This document shows, piece after piece, positions 33,418-44,392 of a stretch of 64,000 bases of DNA. The notes beneath the pieces are model-generated. The model ran no database searches. It was not told the DNA's origin and was given only the letters and a program-made list of their open reading frames with translations. The stretch's first letter is position 1; every line of letters begins with the position of its first letter. The DNA is from Tillandsia leiboldiana (taxonomy: Eukaryota > Streptophyta > Magnoliopsida > Poales > Bromeliaceae): NCBI GenBank assembly GCA_029204045.2, contig CM055067.1, positions 26,362,838 to 26,426,837 on the forward strand. Direction: 5' to 3'. Made by a program: the position numbers and the translations under genes.

Positions 33418-34074
33418 TTTCGTGACAAAACAGAGAATCCACTTAAGAAAATTCAAAACGATATTTTTGTTGCTATCACCATACAACAAAAATTTATATT
33501 TGAGAACCAATAAATAAATACATGAGATAAACTCCTAAAACAGACTCTAGACTTAGACATCTATACTCTCTGCAAAAAGGGAATCATTTTTGACAAAACA
33601 AAAACGTTAGATACCTCAAGAATGTTTTGCATTCAAAAACCAAACAGAGATAGAGTTTATACTCACCATGACATTTATGAACTCAGATATGTATTAAGAT
33701 TTCATAATCAGAAATAGACATATCTTCTAAGCAATAAAATCCAAATGTCAACAACTTGTTAGTAATCAAACAACTTGTTAGTAATAATACATGCCCAAAT
33801 AGTTAGTCAAATAGTTAGTCGAAGCATGCATGCAATCACAATACAAAACCAAAAGTTGCTTTGATACTTACCTTTCATAGTTCTCACAAACATGTTCAAA
33901 GTGCACAACCATTTAGTCGATCATTGTTCGTTCTCTCTCCCCCTTTTTGTCACAAAATCAAGCCAAAATTACACAACAAAAGAGAGTTAAAAAGTACAAG
34001 AAAATGTGAGAACTAAACTAAAGAAAAACTTGAAAAACCTGCAAAACAAAGTTAAAGATTAGAACAAAATAAGA
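33418..34074 (-). other. Non-coding region of Copia-B with a second polypurine tract
   Basis: No gene is seen. A second tract, AAAAAGGGGGAGAGAG on the minus strand (33933-33950), lies about 530 bp upstream of the first. Repeated polypurine tracts upstream of the 3' LTR are known in Sireviruses. Confidence 0.6.
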
Positions 34075-35457
34075 TTACCCAGAATCCTCTGAACTAATGC
34101 ACCCGAGTTTTTCAAAAATTTTCTTTATTCGCTTGTTCATTGACACTTGTTCCTTTTTAACTTCACGAATTTCTTCCTTCATTTCGATAAACTCATTTGA
34201 CATACGTTCTTGCTCGGAGGAGAGACGCTGTTGCTCTCTATAAATTGAGGTAACCGATGCGTCATCGTCTAAGGTCGAAGGAGGTGCAGGTCGTGCAGCA
34301 GGTGCTGGTGGGACTGAAGCTGTAGCTGCTGAAGTTGAAGGTCTGTGTCTGAGAGGAGGTGAAGGAGGCTCATCTTGTTTCGTTGGTAGGGACTTGACGA
34401 CAGTCGTATCGTTGATTGTTCCCAGACTATGCATATAAGTTGATGATGAAGTATCAACTTTGAATTTCTTCAAAATTCGCATAATTATGATTGGGAAGGG
34501 AAGTCTCTCTGTTGGATGAGCATGTTCCACATACCGTGCCATCCTTGACCATATGAGGAAAGGAATGTTAAAATTAGAACCCAAAGCTGCTGCCGGGTTT
34601 CCAAGGAGATAGAGGAATAGCATCCGGTCCCATCGAAGAACTTTTGTTTGCATGTTGGGAAGAATGTTGTAGCAAACAACAAAGTTCAAGTATTGATACT
34701 CCGGTCGAAGTTCTCTTGAAAAGACTGAGTTCCCCGTCGACTGAGTATCTGGCATACAAATTCCATTCACGACCACTCTCCATGAAGTGGTGGAGTAAGC
34801 ATGACCTTTTAGGTAATGACTTCCTTCAGCGCTGGCCTTCATCCCCAAAACTTCTCCAATCAGTTGTGGAGTGACCTTGATCTTAATGTTTCTAACCATT
34901 GTTTGAAATTCTCGCCGTCCGTCATCCTAATCAATCAACTTTGATCCATTCTGATAAAAGATCCTGACGGAGTGAAGACAATATCCTATAGGGCCAGGGA
35001 AATGACAGATTGGGGCAAGACCCGCATTGTCAACGAGGGTGCCAAAGAGGGCGAATCGCTCCTTCAGAGCTTTGAGATTAACATGCCTTTCACCGATGCA
35101 TTCCCTCTTTTCGAAGTCCTTAATTCTTTCTGAGCTTATAAAATCTCGTGGAGGAGGCTGGCTTGCTAGTGGCTCCTCAATGGATATCCCTCGAGCACTC
35201 CCTCTTTTGCATGCAACGCTCTTTCTTTTTGTTTTGAGAGGAGTTTCTTCCATTGGAGCTTTGGCTTTTTCTGCGGCAGTTGGCGGTGTCTCTGCCTTTG
35301 ATGATGCAGCAGGGGCTTTCCCTTTTGAAGTAGCAGGTGCAGTTGCTTCTATCAATAATTCATCCCAGTCAATGGATTCAGTTTCAGATCCCGAATCCGA
35401 GTCCTCTCGACCCTTCTTAGCCCTCTTGGGCTTGTTAGTTGCTCTTGTGTGAACCAT
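34075..35457 (-). pseudogene. Third ORF of Copia-B (env-position, transposon-protein type)
   Basis: A 460-codon frame in the same orientation as pol and downstream of RNase H, broken only by a TAG at 34929-34927. Start chosen: MVHTRATNKPKRAKKG at 35457, after which the protein is basic and then acidic (DSDSGSETESIDWDELL) with an Ala/Pro/Lys-rich linker. The middle (about residues 115-330) has aromatic-rich motifs such as FALFGTLVDNAGL, IFYQNGSKL, KVTPQLIGEVLGM and NFVVCYNILPN. These resemble the plant transposon protein domain found in many retroelements (name from memory, unverified). The end is Pro-rich and then a heptad-like coiled coil (SSEQERMSNEFIEMKEEI). I see no signal peptide or clear membrane span, so an envelope role is not shown. 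Confidence 0.7.
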
Positions 35458-36018
35458 TGCAGTAAGAAGAAAAATTATCCAGGTGATCACCATCTCTGCT
35501 ATTTTTGTGAAAGAGAGTCCTGTGAGTAACAACTTAAGAACACGAAAAATTGTTAATTTTCAAAAATTTGAAAAAATTGTACCCAAACAATCATTATCGT
35601 GTAGAGAGACTAGGAATCAAATTAGTTTTGCAAAAGAAATTTTAAAAATAGATCAATCCCATGATTTTCAAAAATTCCTATTATATGCCCTAAAACTGAA
35701 TTTTCAGAAATCGAAGCCTAAAAATCCGTCAATGAAGAGAATACCTAGCATATAATCAAAACTAATCTACCCAGAGTTCTTATTTCAAAAGAAATTTGAC
35801 CAAAAACCAATCGCTAACGAAGAAGTTACGTGATTTCCTTCACGTTTTTGAGCAAAAAGATGAAAACAGTGAAAAACCGAAGTTTTGATCAAGAAAACTC
35901 ACTTTGAATCGAAGAACCTGACTTGGAAAGGCTCCAAATAGATTGCTTTCTAGAGAGAGAAGCTCTGGAGACTTAGGAACAAAAGATTGTAGTAAAAAGA
36001 AATCAAAACCCTTTTGTT
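35458..36018 (-). other. Leader between internal promoter and third ORF
   Basis: AT-rich, no gene seen. It would be the 5' untranslated leader if transcription starts just after the TATA box at 36019-36028. Confidence 0.4.
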
Positions 36019-36130
36019 CTATATAAAACCCTAGCCGCGATCCGGACTGCCTCAAGAATCCAGTCCGGATCGGCTACCCGCAGGAATTCCTGCGTTCGGG
36101 ATCCGGATTGGATTGTCCAGTACGGATCGG
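36019..36130 (-). promoter_or_regulatory. Candidate internal promoter of Copia-B
   Basis: On the minus strand a CCGGAT block (36037-36130: ATCCGGATCCCGAACGCAGG, then GATCCGGACTGG and CAGTCCGGATCG) is followed within 10-20 bp by TTTTATATAG (36028-36019). The third ORF starts about 560 bp downstream. The arrangement copies the block-plus-TATA layout of the Copia LTR U3. Confidence 0.55.
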
Positions 36131-37063
36131 CTCCAAACTTTTTCTTCAGAAAAATTCTGAAAAATTCTAGAAAATCCAAAAAAAGATTGTAAGCACTTTT
36201 GTGTATCAACTTTAAATGAAAATCATCGTTTCATGTCAAGAGAAATAGATTATGCTAAATCTATCAATAATATCCAAATAATGAAACAGAAATTTATAAA
36301 AATTAAATCCCTTAAAGTTGAAACAAGTTCAATTACATCTATCACGATCTTATGAGTAATACCTTTATCAAATCATCAATTTGGTAAAGAAAATGAAATA
36401 CCAAGATCAATAGATGTTTGAAATCCCAGATAAGATAGATAATATATCTAGTCAATTTATTGTAAGGAGTGGCTCTATGAGCATCTTTCAATAAAATCCC
36501 CACCTTATACCAACCTTGGAATTTGACAGGGTCAAGTATTCCAAAAAGCATTTTATCTAATCAACTCGAAAAACCATGCTTGGTATACATGTGGTAGCTG
36601 CACACAGTACTCGGACGACCGAGGTGGTAGCTCTTTCCTCCATGTGGTGGTAGTTTTCACACTCTTCATTGGGATGTAACTCTTTCCACATCTTTTGAGC
36701 ATAACAATTCTCATTAACTCCCCCTCAAATGGCTATCAATTATTTAAAATATAAAGTATTCAACCAAAAATTGATCTCAATTTCATACTCGACTCAATTG
36801 TCAAATAAGATAAAAACTAAACCAAGAGATCATTTGAGAGAGAAATTGACTTTGATCAAAACAAACATGACTTAATTGACATAAATGATCATTGCGTCAA
36901 ATGAATTATTATGATATCCAAAACATAATAAATTTCTAAATAAATGAAAGGATGCAATTAAAGTCAATAATACTAATGCTCAATTAATGTTCTATGTCTA
37001 AGCATAGATAATGAACAAAAACACAAAACAAAACCTAACCTAAGCAATGATTTCAAAAAGGAA
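36131..37063 (-). other. Non-coding spacer after pol in Copia-B
   Basis: AT-rich with no gene. A third polypurine-like run (TTTGAGGGGGAG on the minus strand, about 36716-36728) lies here. Confidence 0.5.
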
Positions 37064-38521
37064 TTATTTCAAGGAAAGCATTCCAATTGCCTTACGCAAA
37101 TGAATAAATCGTTTTTGATCCAAAGGTTTTGTTAAGATGTCAGCTAATTGATCTTCAGTTGAAATGTAGGAAAGTTGAAGAATATTTGATTCAACTAGCT
37201 CTCTTAGAAAATGATATCTAAGTTCAATGTGTTTTGTTCTCGAGTGCAACACAGGATTTTTAGAAATATTTATAGCACCTGTGTTGTCACAAAGAATCGT
37301 TACCGAAGTTGCTGAAATCCGGAAGTCGCTCAACACACTTTTCATCCAAATGAGTTGGGTTGAACAACTACCCGCTGAAATATATTCCGCTTCGGCAGTC
37401 GAGAGTGCAATGCAGTTTTGCTTTTTACTATGCCATGCAACAAGGCAATGACCAAGATAAAAACATGCACCACTCGTACTCTTCCGATCATCCACATATC
37501 CTGCCCAATCGGCATCTGAATATCCTATAATGTCAAGCGTTGTTCCCATAGGATACCAAATTCCGAAATTCAAAGTTCCTTTGATGTACCGGATGATCCT
37601 TTTCACCGCTTTCACGTGAACCTCCTTTGGTGCTGATTGATATCTCGTGCAAATCCCAACACTAAAGGATATATCCAGGCGACTAGCCGTGAGATAGAGT
37701 AGACTTCCTATCATGCTGCGATAAAGCTTCTCGTCTACACTCTCACTAAGAGATTCACTTCCTAATCCCTTATTGCTAGTTCCCATAGGAGTCGGAAAAT
37801 CTTTAGAGTTTTCTAAATCGAATTTCTTCACCAACACCCTTGCATACTTGGATTGACACAAATGGATGCCTTCTTCATTTTGTTTCATTTGCAATCCAAG
37901 AAAGTATGTCAGTTCGCCCATCATAGACATCTCAAATTCGCTTTCCATGGTTTCCGCGAATTTAGAAGCATCATTGTCTCTAGTTGCACCAAATACAATG
38001 TCATCGACATAGATTTGTGCTACAATGAAGTTATCCTGATAATGCTTCACAAAGAGAGTCCGGTCTGCTCCCCCTCGAGTATAGCCCTTTTCTAATAGGT
38101 GCTTTGTCAACCTTTCGTACCACGCTCGCGGTGCTTGTTTTAGACCGTAAAGAGCCTTTTTCAAACGAAAAACATGGTTAGGTTGTTTACAGTCTACAAA
38201 ACCTTTCGGTTGAGCCACATAAACTTCCTCGTTTAAAAACCCATTTAAAAACGCGCTCTTAACGTCCATTTGAAAGAGTTTGATTTTAAAATGACAAGCA
38301 ATAGCGAATAAAATACGAATTGACTCGAGTCTAGCTACCGGGGCGAACGTTTCATCAAAGTCTATACCTTCAATTTGTGAATAGCCCTGAGCAACTAGGC
38401 GTGCTTTGTTCCTGATGATGGTACCATCCTCGTTTTTCTTATTCTTGAAAATCCATTTAGTACCAATCACGTTGTGTTGCTTCGGAGGCTTCGTTAATTC
38501 CCAGACTTTGTTTCGTTCGAA
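37064..38521 (-). pseudogene. pol: Copia-B reverse transcriptase and RNase H
   Basis: An open frame of about 485 codons without internal lesion. RT part: WIFKNKKNEDG, NKARLVAQGYSQIEGIDFDE, FQMDVKSAFLNGFL with the first Asp, and YVDDIVFGA with the catalytic Asp pair. RNase H part: YSDADWAGYVDDRKSTSG, then ALSTAEAEYISAGS, ILCDNTGAINISKNPV and the terminal EDQLADILTKPL. This is the RVT_2 and copia RNase H arrangement, after integrase, which sets copia apart from Ty3 elements. It is in frame with the integrase upstream, separated by a TAG at 38524-38522. It is the best preserved enzyme domain in the window. Confidence 0.92.
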
Positions 38522-39835
38522 CTAATGGAGCTCTTCCTGCATTGCTTCAATCCAGTAGTCATCCTGAAGAGCTTCATCAATGTTCTTTGGTTCTAACATG
38601 GAGACGTAACATGCGACTCCACAAACCAACTGTCTCCGAGTCCTGACTCCTTCTTGTGGGTCTCCAATAATATTAGATTCCGGATGATCCTTGGAGATGC
38701 GTAACGTTTGCGGTAACGGAGTACTCGGAGGTACACGTGATGATTCCTGCACATCAGATAAACTTGAAGAACCATTAGATGCATCAACATTATCGGAAGA
38801 ATTATTATGAGAAGATGCATTTACAGGAGAATCATCATCTAGAGACATATCAGGGGTAGATTTATCAGATGCAAAGTGAAAAGCTTCATCTACTTTAACA
38901 TTTATAGATTCTACCATCGTTTTAGATTCCAAGTTAAATACCCGATATGCTCTACTGTTTGTAGAATAACCCATGAAAATCCCTTCGTCACTTCAAGAGT
39001 CAAATTTTCTAAGATTTTCGTGGTCACGTAAAATGTAACAACGACTCCCAAAGATACGAAAATATTTGATATTAGGTTTTCTACAAAACCACAGCTCATA
39101 TGGTGTATTTAAAGTTTCCGGGCGCAAATACACTCGATTAATTACATAGACGGAAGTGTTCACAGCTTCAGCCCAAAAATATAACGGTAAATTCCGGCTA
39201 TGAAGCATCACACGCGCCATCTCTTGAACAACCCTGTTTTTGCGCTCGACTACACCATTCTGCTGAGGTCTATAGGGTGCTGAGAATTCATGTTTTATGC
39301 CATTGGAAGTGCAAAAATCAATGAATTTAAAATTAATGAATTCTCCACCTCTATCACTTCGAACACGAACGATCTTTTCATTTCTTTCAATCATAATACG
39401 ATGACAAATCTCATGAAAAGAGTCGAAAGTATCCGCTTTCTCTTTTAAAAAAGTTACCCATGAATACCTAGAGAAATCATCAACCAAAAGAAAAATATAC
39501 CATTTACCTCCCAAAGATGGTTGACGAGTCGGCCCCATTAAGTCTATGTGCAGTAATTCCAAGGGCCGTTTGGTACCAACGTGGTTCAAGTTCTTGTGTG
39601 CAGCCCTTGATTGTTTTCCCTTTTGACAACCATCACACACAATGTTTTCTTTAAATAAAAGTTTAGGAACCCCCTTAACCACGTCTTTATTTGAAATCCT
39701 TGCTAGTTCTTTAAAATTAATGTGACCTAGTCTTTCATGCCAAAGAGTTTCATTATCCAAAGAAACTAGGTTACATTTTTCAGAAATTTTGTTTGAAACA
39801 ACATAGCAATTATTTTGAGATCTAACCTCTTTCAA
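38522..39835 (-). pseudogene. pol: Copia-B integrase
   Basis: GAG-pre-integrase zinc region: LWHERLGHINFKEL, then CDGCQKGKQSR (H-H-C-C). Catalytic core: LELLHIDLMGPT with the first Asp, VRSDRGGEFIN with the second, and PQQNGVVERKNRV with the Glu. The C-terminal part includes NIKYFRIFGSRCYI and, after a TGA at 38995-38993, the GYSTNSRAYRVFN segment and an acidic Ser/Asn-rich tail. The frame is constant throughout and there is no indel. The enzyme joins cDNA to the target. Stops at both ends prevent a full polyprotein. Confidence 0.9.
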
Positions 39836-40236
39836 AAAGAATACATGGTCCTTATCAGTTACAATACATTATGCTGAAGAAAAATTAACTGAGAAACCAT
39901 TGTCACAAAGTTGACTTATACTAATGAGGTTAGTCTTTAGGCCTTCAACAAATAAGACATTGTTCAAAACCGGGCCTTCTGGAATAGCGATTGTTCCCTT
40001 TCCAACAATTTTGGAAGAACGACCATCTCCGAAAACAACATGTCCTCCGGAGATTTTCTCTAAATTTTGAAAGCAGTTTTTGTCACCGGTCATGTGACGG
40101 GAACATCCACTATCCAGATACCAAGACGAGTTGTCATAAGCATGTAAAGAAGTATGAACAACAAGACAAGGGAAGATTTCACCTTTGCGCACCCAAACCT
40201 TTTTGGACTGCGTCGGCAATGTTTGTGAAGTTATTC
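39836..40236 (-). pseudogene. pol: Copia-B protease, cut by Ty3-D
   Basis: Aspartic protease with WYLDSGCSRHMTGD, followed by GGHVVFGDGRSSKIVGKG and NLISISQLCDNGFSVNF, typical of copia. Upstream, the basic segment KKVWVRKGEIFPC matches Copia-A. At 40236/40237 the Ty3-D LTR interrupts the gene, so gag and the 5' LTR of Copia-B are not seen. A TAA at 39871-39869 separates protease from integrase in the same frame. The plus-strand flank TATTC (40232-40236) would be one target duplication. Confidence 0.88.
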
Positions 40237-40637
40237 TGTGAGGACCCGGAAATTCCCACGTTTGGATTACTGTTGGATCTGCGGCTTCTGGAGACCCCTG
40301 TTGGGTGTTAGAGGTGTTTGTGCGCATATTGGACCCAAGGATTGGACCCGGCATGAAAAAACGGATCAAGTTTGCTTTCCGGGAATTTTTGGTAAATTTT
40401 AGAAGTGGAATTTGGCAAATCGGAGTTCGGATTTGGATTCAGCGCGCGAAAACGGTCAAGATGGACTATTTACTTGTATTTTTCGGAGCCCGGATGACCC
40501 GGCACGGATTTCGAGGTGATTTGGTACTGTTCCGGCCGCCGGAGGGGCGCCGGCGGCGGCGGCGGGCGGCGGAGCGCGGCGGCTGGCGGCGGCGGAGGCG
40601 CGCGGTCCACCGCGGAGGCGTGCACCCGGGGGCTGGC

Positions 40638-41077
40638 CACGTGGCGGCTCCCGGTTGGCGGGCGCAGTGGGCGCGGTCCGCGGGATTGGCGCGGGTGCAC
40701 GGTGGACCGGGACTGGACACGTGGCAGATCGGGGTTGGCGCGGCGTTGTGCGCGCGGTCCATGGTGCGGGGAGCTGGTACCTCGGGCCGCGTGCCCGACA
40801 GGCACGCATGGGCGCACGTGGGGCGCGGCGTGGGCGCGTTGACCCGAGGCTCCCGGTGTGGACGCCACGTGTCGTCGCGGGGTTCGGCCACGTGGCGCAT
40901 GGCTGTTGGCCCAAACAGCTGTTTGCTGTTTGGGTGTACACGTGGCGGCCTGGGGATTTTCCGGGCGTGAACAGTAACGGGCCGGGCCCGTTACTGTAGC
41001 AGCCCGGAAGTACCGGGCGCCCGAAACTTTGGGCCAAAAGCCCAAAAGGTGGATTTTCGGGCTGGGCCTATAAATAG
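40638..41077 (+). promoter_or_regulatory. Ty3-D U3 promoter: six G-boxes, hairpin, TATA
   Basis: CACGTG occurs at 40638, 40718, 40815, 40866, 40889 and 40939. CCCAAACAGC (40910-40919) pairs perfectly with GCTGTTTGGG (40925-40934). TATAAATAG lies at 41069-41077. LTR 2 has the same layout; its first G-box is CATGTG. Confidence 0.65.
40971..40997 (+). promoter_or_regulatory. 27-bp U3 palindrome of Ty3-D
   Basis: Arms ACAGTAACGGGCC and GGCCCGTTACTGT around one G; LTR 2 copy at 46988-47014. Same position and size as the Ty3-B palindrome, with three base pairs changed on both arms. Confidence 0.7.
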
Positions 41078-43932
41078 CTGGCTTGCATGGGCTTTTTGCC
41101 CCCTTTCCCGAGCTCCCCTGCCCATGGCCCCTTTAGTAAAGTTGGAGATCTTCATCTTGCGCATCTTCTGGCAGAGGCCCGGATTTTTTGGAAGCCGCGG
41201 CGTCGACGACTTCGGCATCGGAACGCGGTGTGGTGATCTTTCATCGGAGGCCCGTTATCATCGCAGTTCGATCTGAGATGTCCACAGAGCTACTCCGTCA
41301 GTATTTTTGGACGATTTTTGCGGCGTTGGAATCACGAGAGGTACTTCTTCGACTTTCGTGTTGATCATCTTGCTGGATTCAGAGTTTATGACGCGGTTTT
41401 CGAGGCATTTCTAAGCCGCTGTTTTCTAGTGGAGTTTTTGGACAGCGGCCCCTTGCCGGAATTTTATCTCCTCAACTGGACATCGGATCAAGACGAGCCT
41501 ATACACTTTTTGGATCTACTCGTTGCGAGGATTATCATTGTATTTTTTTGGGATTTTTATGAGGCTTGCCCGAAGGTATACTGTTTCCCCTCTTACTGTG
41601 CAGAGTTTTACAGTTGTGTGGTTGTGAGTGTTTGCGCACCTGTACTGTAGAATTTGTAACTCGGCCTACGGGGCTCGGATTTGGACGTGCAGGGTACCGT
41701 TTCGAAGATATCGACACGAGGATCGCTGTGATATTTTTATTGGATTTTTCTGGCCATTTTCAGCAGGTGAAAAAGGGACATCTTTGGGACTGAAATTCTG
41801 TGTATGTTTTTATGGACAGTTTTGGACTTGATGTGTATTTGTGGACTTTGTGTTGTACCCAGGAGAGTTACGAGTGTTGCTGGATCTTTTGGAGTAGGAG
41901 ATTTCGATTTCCTGGTATTTTCAGCTGTACGACCCTGGACAGTTGTGCACCTTCAGGTGGGTGGCTTGCTTTCAAGATCTATGGACTGTGCTCTAATTCT
42001 ATTGCTATAGAATCATGCATGATAGTGATTGGACTTGGGTAGCATGTTAGAGTGTAGGAATTGTTGATCCTTGTTTTATCTGTCGATCTTGTGATCTCTT
42101 GCTTCCTACTATCATGTTAAACATTTGTTATATTGGAACCTGACCTAGCACCCCCGTCATATGTTGCATGTGTAACCAGACCAGTAGAAAACCCTCACTT
42201 GGGCTAGGGTTATTTATGTTTAGACATTCACACTTTATGTCGCGTTCCTGGACTTAGTGTTATCCTCGCCCGGGTAGTGGGCCGAGCGGTCGGGACTTCT
42301 CTTTAGTGTGGGATGCATTTGCACTCGTGCTTGGGAGCAGAGTGGAGTCTGGTAGATGTGGTGGTTCGCTTGTCTGTATCGGGAACCGTTTCGGGTAAAC
42401 GGTGGACCCGAGAGATCTTGTTTTCCCCTGTTTGGGTCGTCGCCACTGTGTTAGTGGCAGTAGTGTACTAGTGTTAGCCGGACCTAGAACCCAGAACCCT
42501 TTTTGACACATACATGATTTTAGTCTACCAATGTTTTCTTCCAAACATCGAAGGGCCGCTGGAGTCTGTTCTTGTTTGATTGGACAAAGGCATTAGCCCT
42601 TCGGGGTTTAGGTAAAACACTTATTTTCTAACTGTTTTTCTAAAAAGAACTAAAATCATTAAATATGGATTTCTTCCAGATCAAATTAGTTTTCAATAAC
42701 AAATGTCACATTTTTCCTGTAAATCTCCCCACTCGAAAGGATTCGAGTGGTCTGGGTTCTAGGGGCCGTTCCTCTGTCGGGACGAAAGCCACGGGGGCCG
42801 AGCCTGGAACCTGTTCTTGTTTGATAGGGTTGTAGGGGTAGGTCTCCCGGGACTTTCGGGCCCTGTTGGTGTCTTCTGCGAGTTGTACTGTGATTATTGC
42901 TTTCCCGAACTATAAAGGATCGGAAACTTCGATAGTCGGAGCCTAGAGTATGTTCTTGTTTGATAGGGTTCTTAGCACCGGTCTATCGGGTTTCCGAACC
43001 CTTATGGTGTCGGTCTTTCTGGAGAGTTTAGTGTTCTGTTGTGGGAGCCGTCTGGGGAACGGTGGCCCCAGCGGTGTGACTTCCAGCTTGTGGTTGAGAG
43101 TTGGTGTTGTTGGTCGATCTTGTTGATCGTGGTTTGGACTATAGCCTGCATGAGCCATATTTGAGCTCGACAGAGATACGCGGATACTTTCCTCGGTGGG
43201 GTCGCTCCCATCGAGAGCCACTCCGGAGTTGGGCCTGTTACTTGCTATCGCGACTTGTCGACGCCGTCCCTCTGACTGGCCCAGTTAGCGGCAGTCACGG
43301 ACACCCTACGGTAGACCCGTCCTGTTGAGGATATGCGGCAGTAGGTGGGCGCAGGTTTGACTGGACCCTTTGAGGCAGTCAGTTTAGATTTGGTGAGTTT
43401 ACTGTGTGTGTTAGTAGATGCATCACGTTTCATCTGTTCCTTTTCTTGAGCATCTAGATAGAGGCATAGTAGCTGTAGAGTTACTTTTCCAGCCCTTTCA
43501 TTTCAGTTTTATATTGTTACTTTATGCCTCTAGTAGACTTAGTGGGCAGTCCGTTGGGCTTGTTGGCGGCACCCACTGAGAACTACTTGGGACGTAGTTC
43601 TCACACCCGTCGTGGTGTATTTTCCCACAGGGACTTCTACTCCTGTTCCTGCTGCTCCTGTTGCTGCTTCTTCTGATCGTGGTGAGGGAGTCGCGAGCTA
43701 GATCCCTACCAGTCGTCGTCCAGAGAGTAGATGTACCCTTTTTATTTTGAGAGTTTCTTGTTGAGAGACCTTGTAGTGAGGTATAGAGTTGTACTTTTCC
43801 TTCTGAGTTGAGTGACTTGTACTTTGGTGAGGACTTTGTACTAATTTATTTTATTTTATTTCTAGTGGTTTATTTTCAGCTCTGATATCTGGGTAGTTTA
43901 GTATCTATCTTTTGCAGGTTTGACGCTTCGTC

Positions 43933-43952
43933 TATACGGGGTTCACCGTATG
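43933..43952 (+). promoter_or_regulatory. U5 inverted repeat of Ty3-D
   Basis: TATACGG pairs with CCGTATG (one G-U) around a 6-nt loop, about 55 bp before the LTR end. Confidence 0.55.
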
Positions 43953-44014
43953 GGCGGCGGATCTGTTAGCGAGCCCGGGTTGCAGTTTCGACGCCGGGGC
44001 GTGACAGATTAGAG

Positions 44015-44026
44015 TGGTATCAGAGC
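44015..44026 (+). other. Primer-binding site, Ty3-D unit 1
   Basis: TGGTATCAGAGC, 8 bp after LTR 1. Confidence 0.9.
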
Positions 44027-44392
44027 CTAGGTTGTAGGTCATTATGGACTTAGAAACCCTAGGCTTGTGGTTGGACATTAGGATGACTACGTGAGAGTCG
44101 TGACTGTTAGCGAGAGTCCTGATTGAGTTTCATACCTCTCCCAAGGGATGGGATGAGTGATTGGCATGTTTATTTTCCTAAGCGATTATGTTGGCTGCAG
44201 ACAACATAATGCTGTGGAATTGATAACATGTCTTAGACTTTCGCTGGATTGGGTCGTATGGTTGTTGTGTCCTGATGTTTGTTATTGTGCAGTGGACTAC
44301 GATGCCCCTGAGATGTCGTGTAGCGAAGAGGGCACATTCCACATCTGATTAGTAACCCGAGCAGCGGGAGGAAGAGCTATCAGAGCAGAGCG

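Larger units (their letters stand above)
40237..44006 (+). mobile_element. Ty3-D LTR 1
   Basis: 3,770 bp, TGTGAGGACCC to GGGGCGTGACA. It is related to the Ty3-B LTR over R-U5 but with its own GC-rich U3. Open frames of 108-221 aa on both strands at 40305-41045 follow the GC-rich U3, recur identically in LTR 2, and show no protein motif. Confidence 0.9.

Noticed and set aside
34075..35457. Calling the third ORF an envelope gene
   Set aside because: No signal peptide, fusion peptide or clear membrane helix is visible; only its position is env-like.
40305..41045. ORFs of 108-221 codons on both strands in Ty3-D U3 (also 46322-47062)
   Set aside because: They overlap on opposite strands, are GC-driven, cover promoter motifs and have no recognisable domain.
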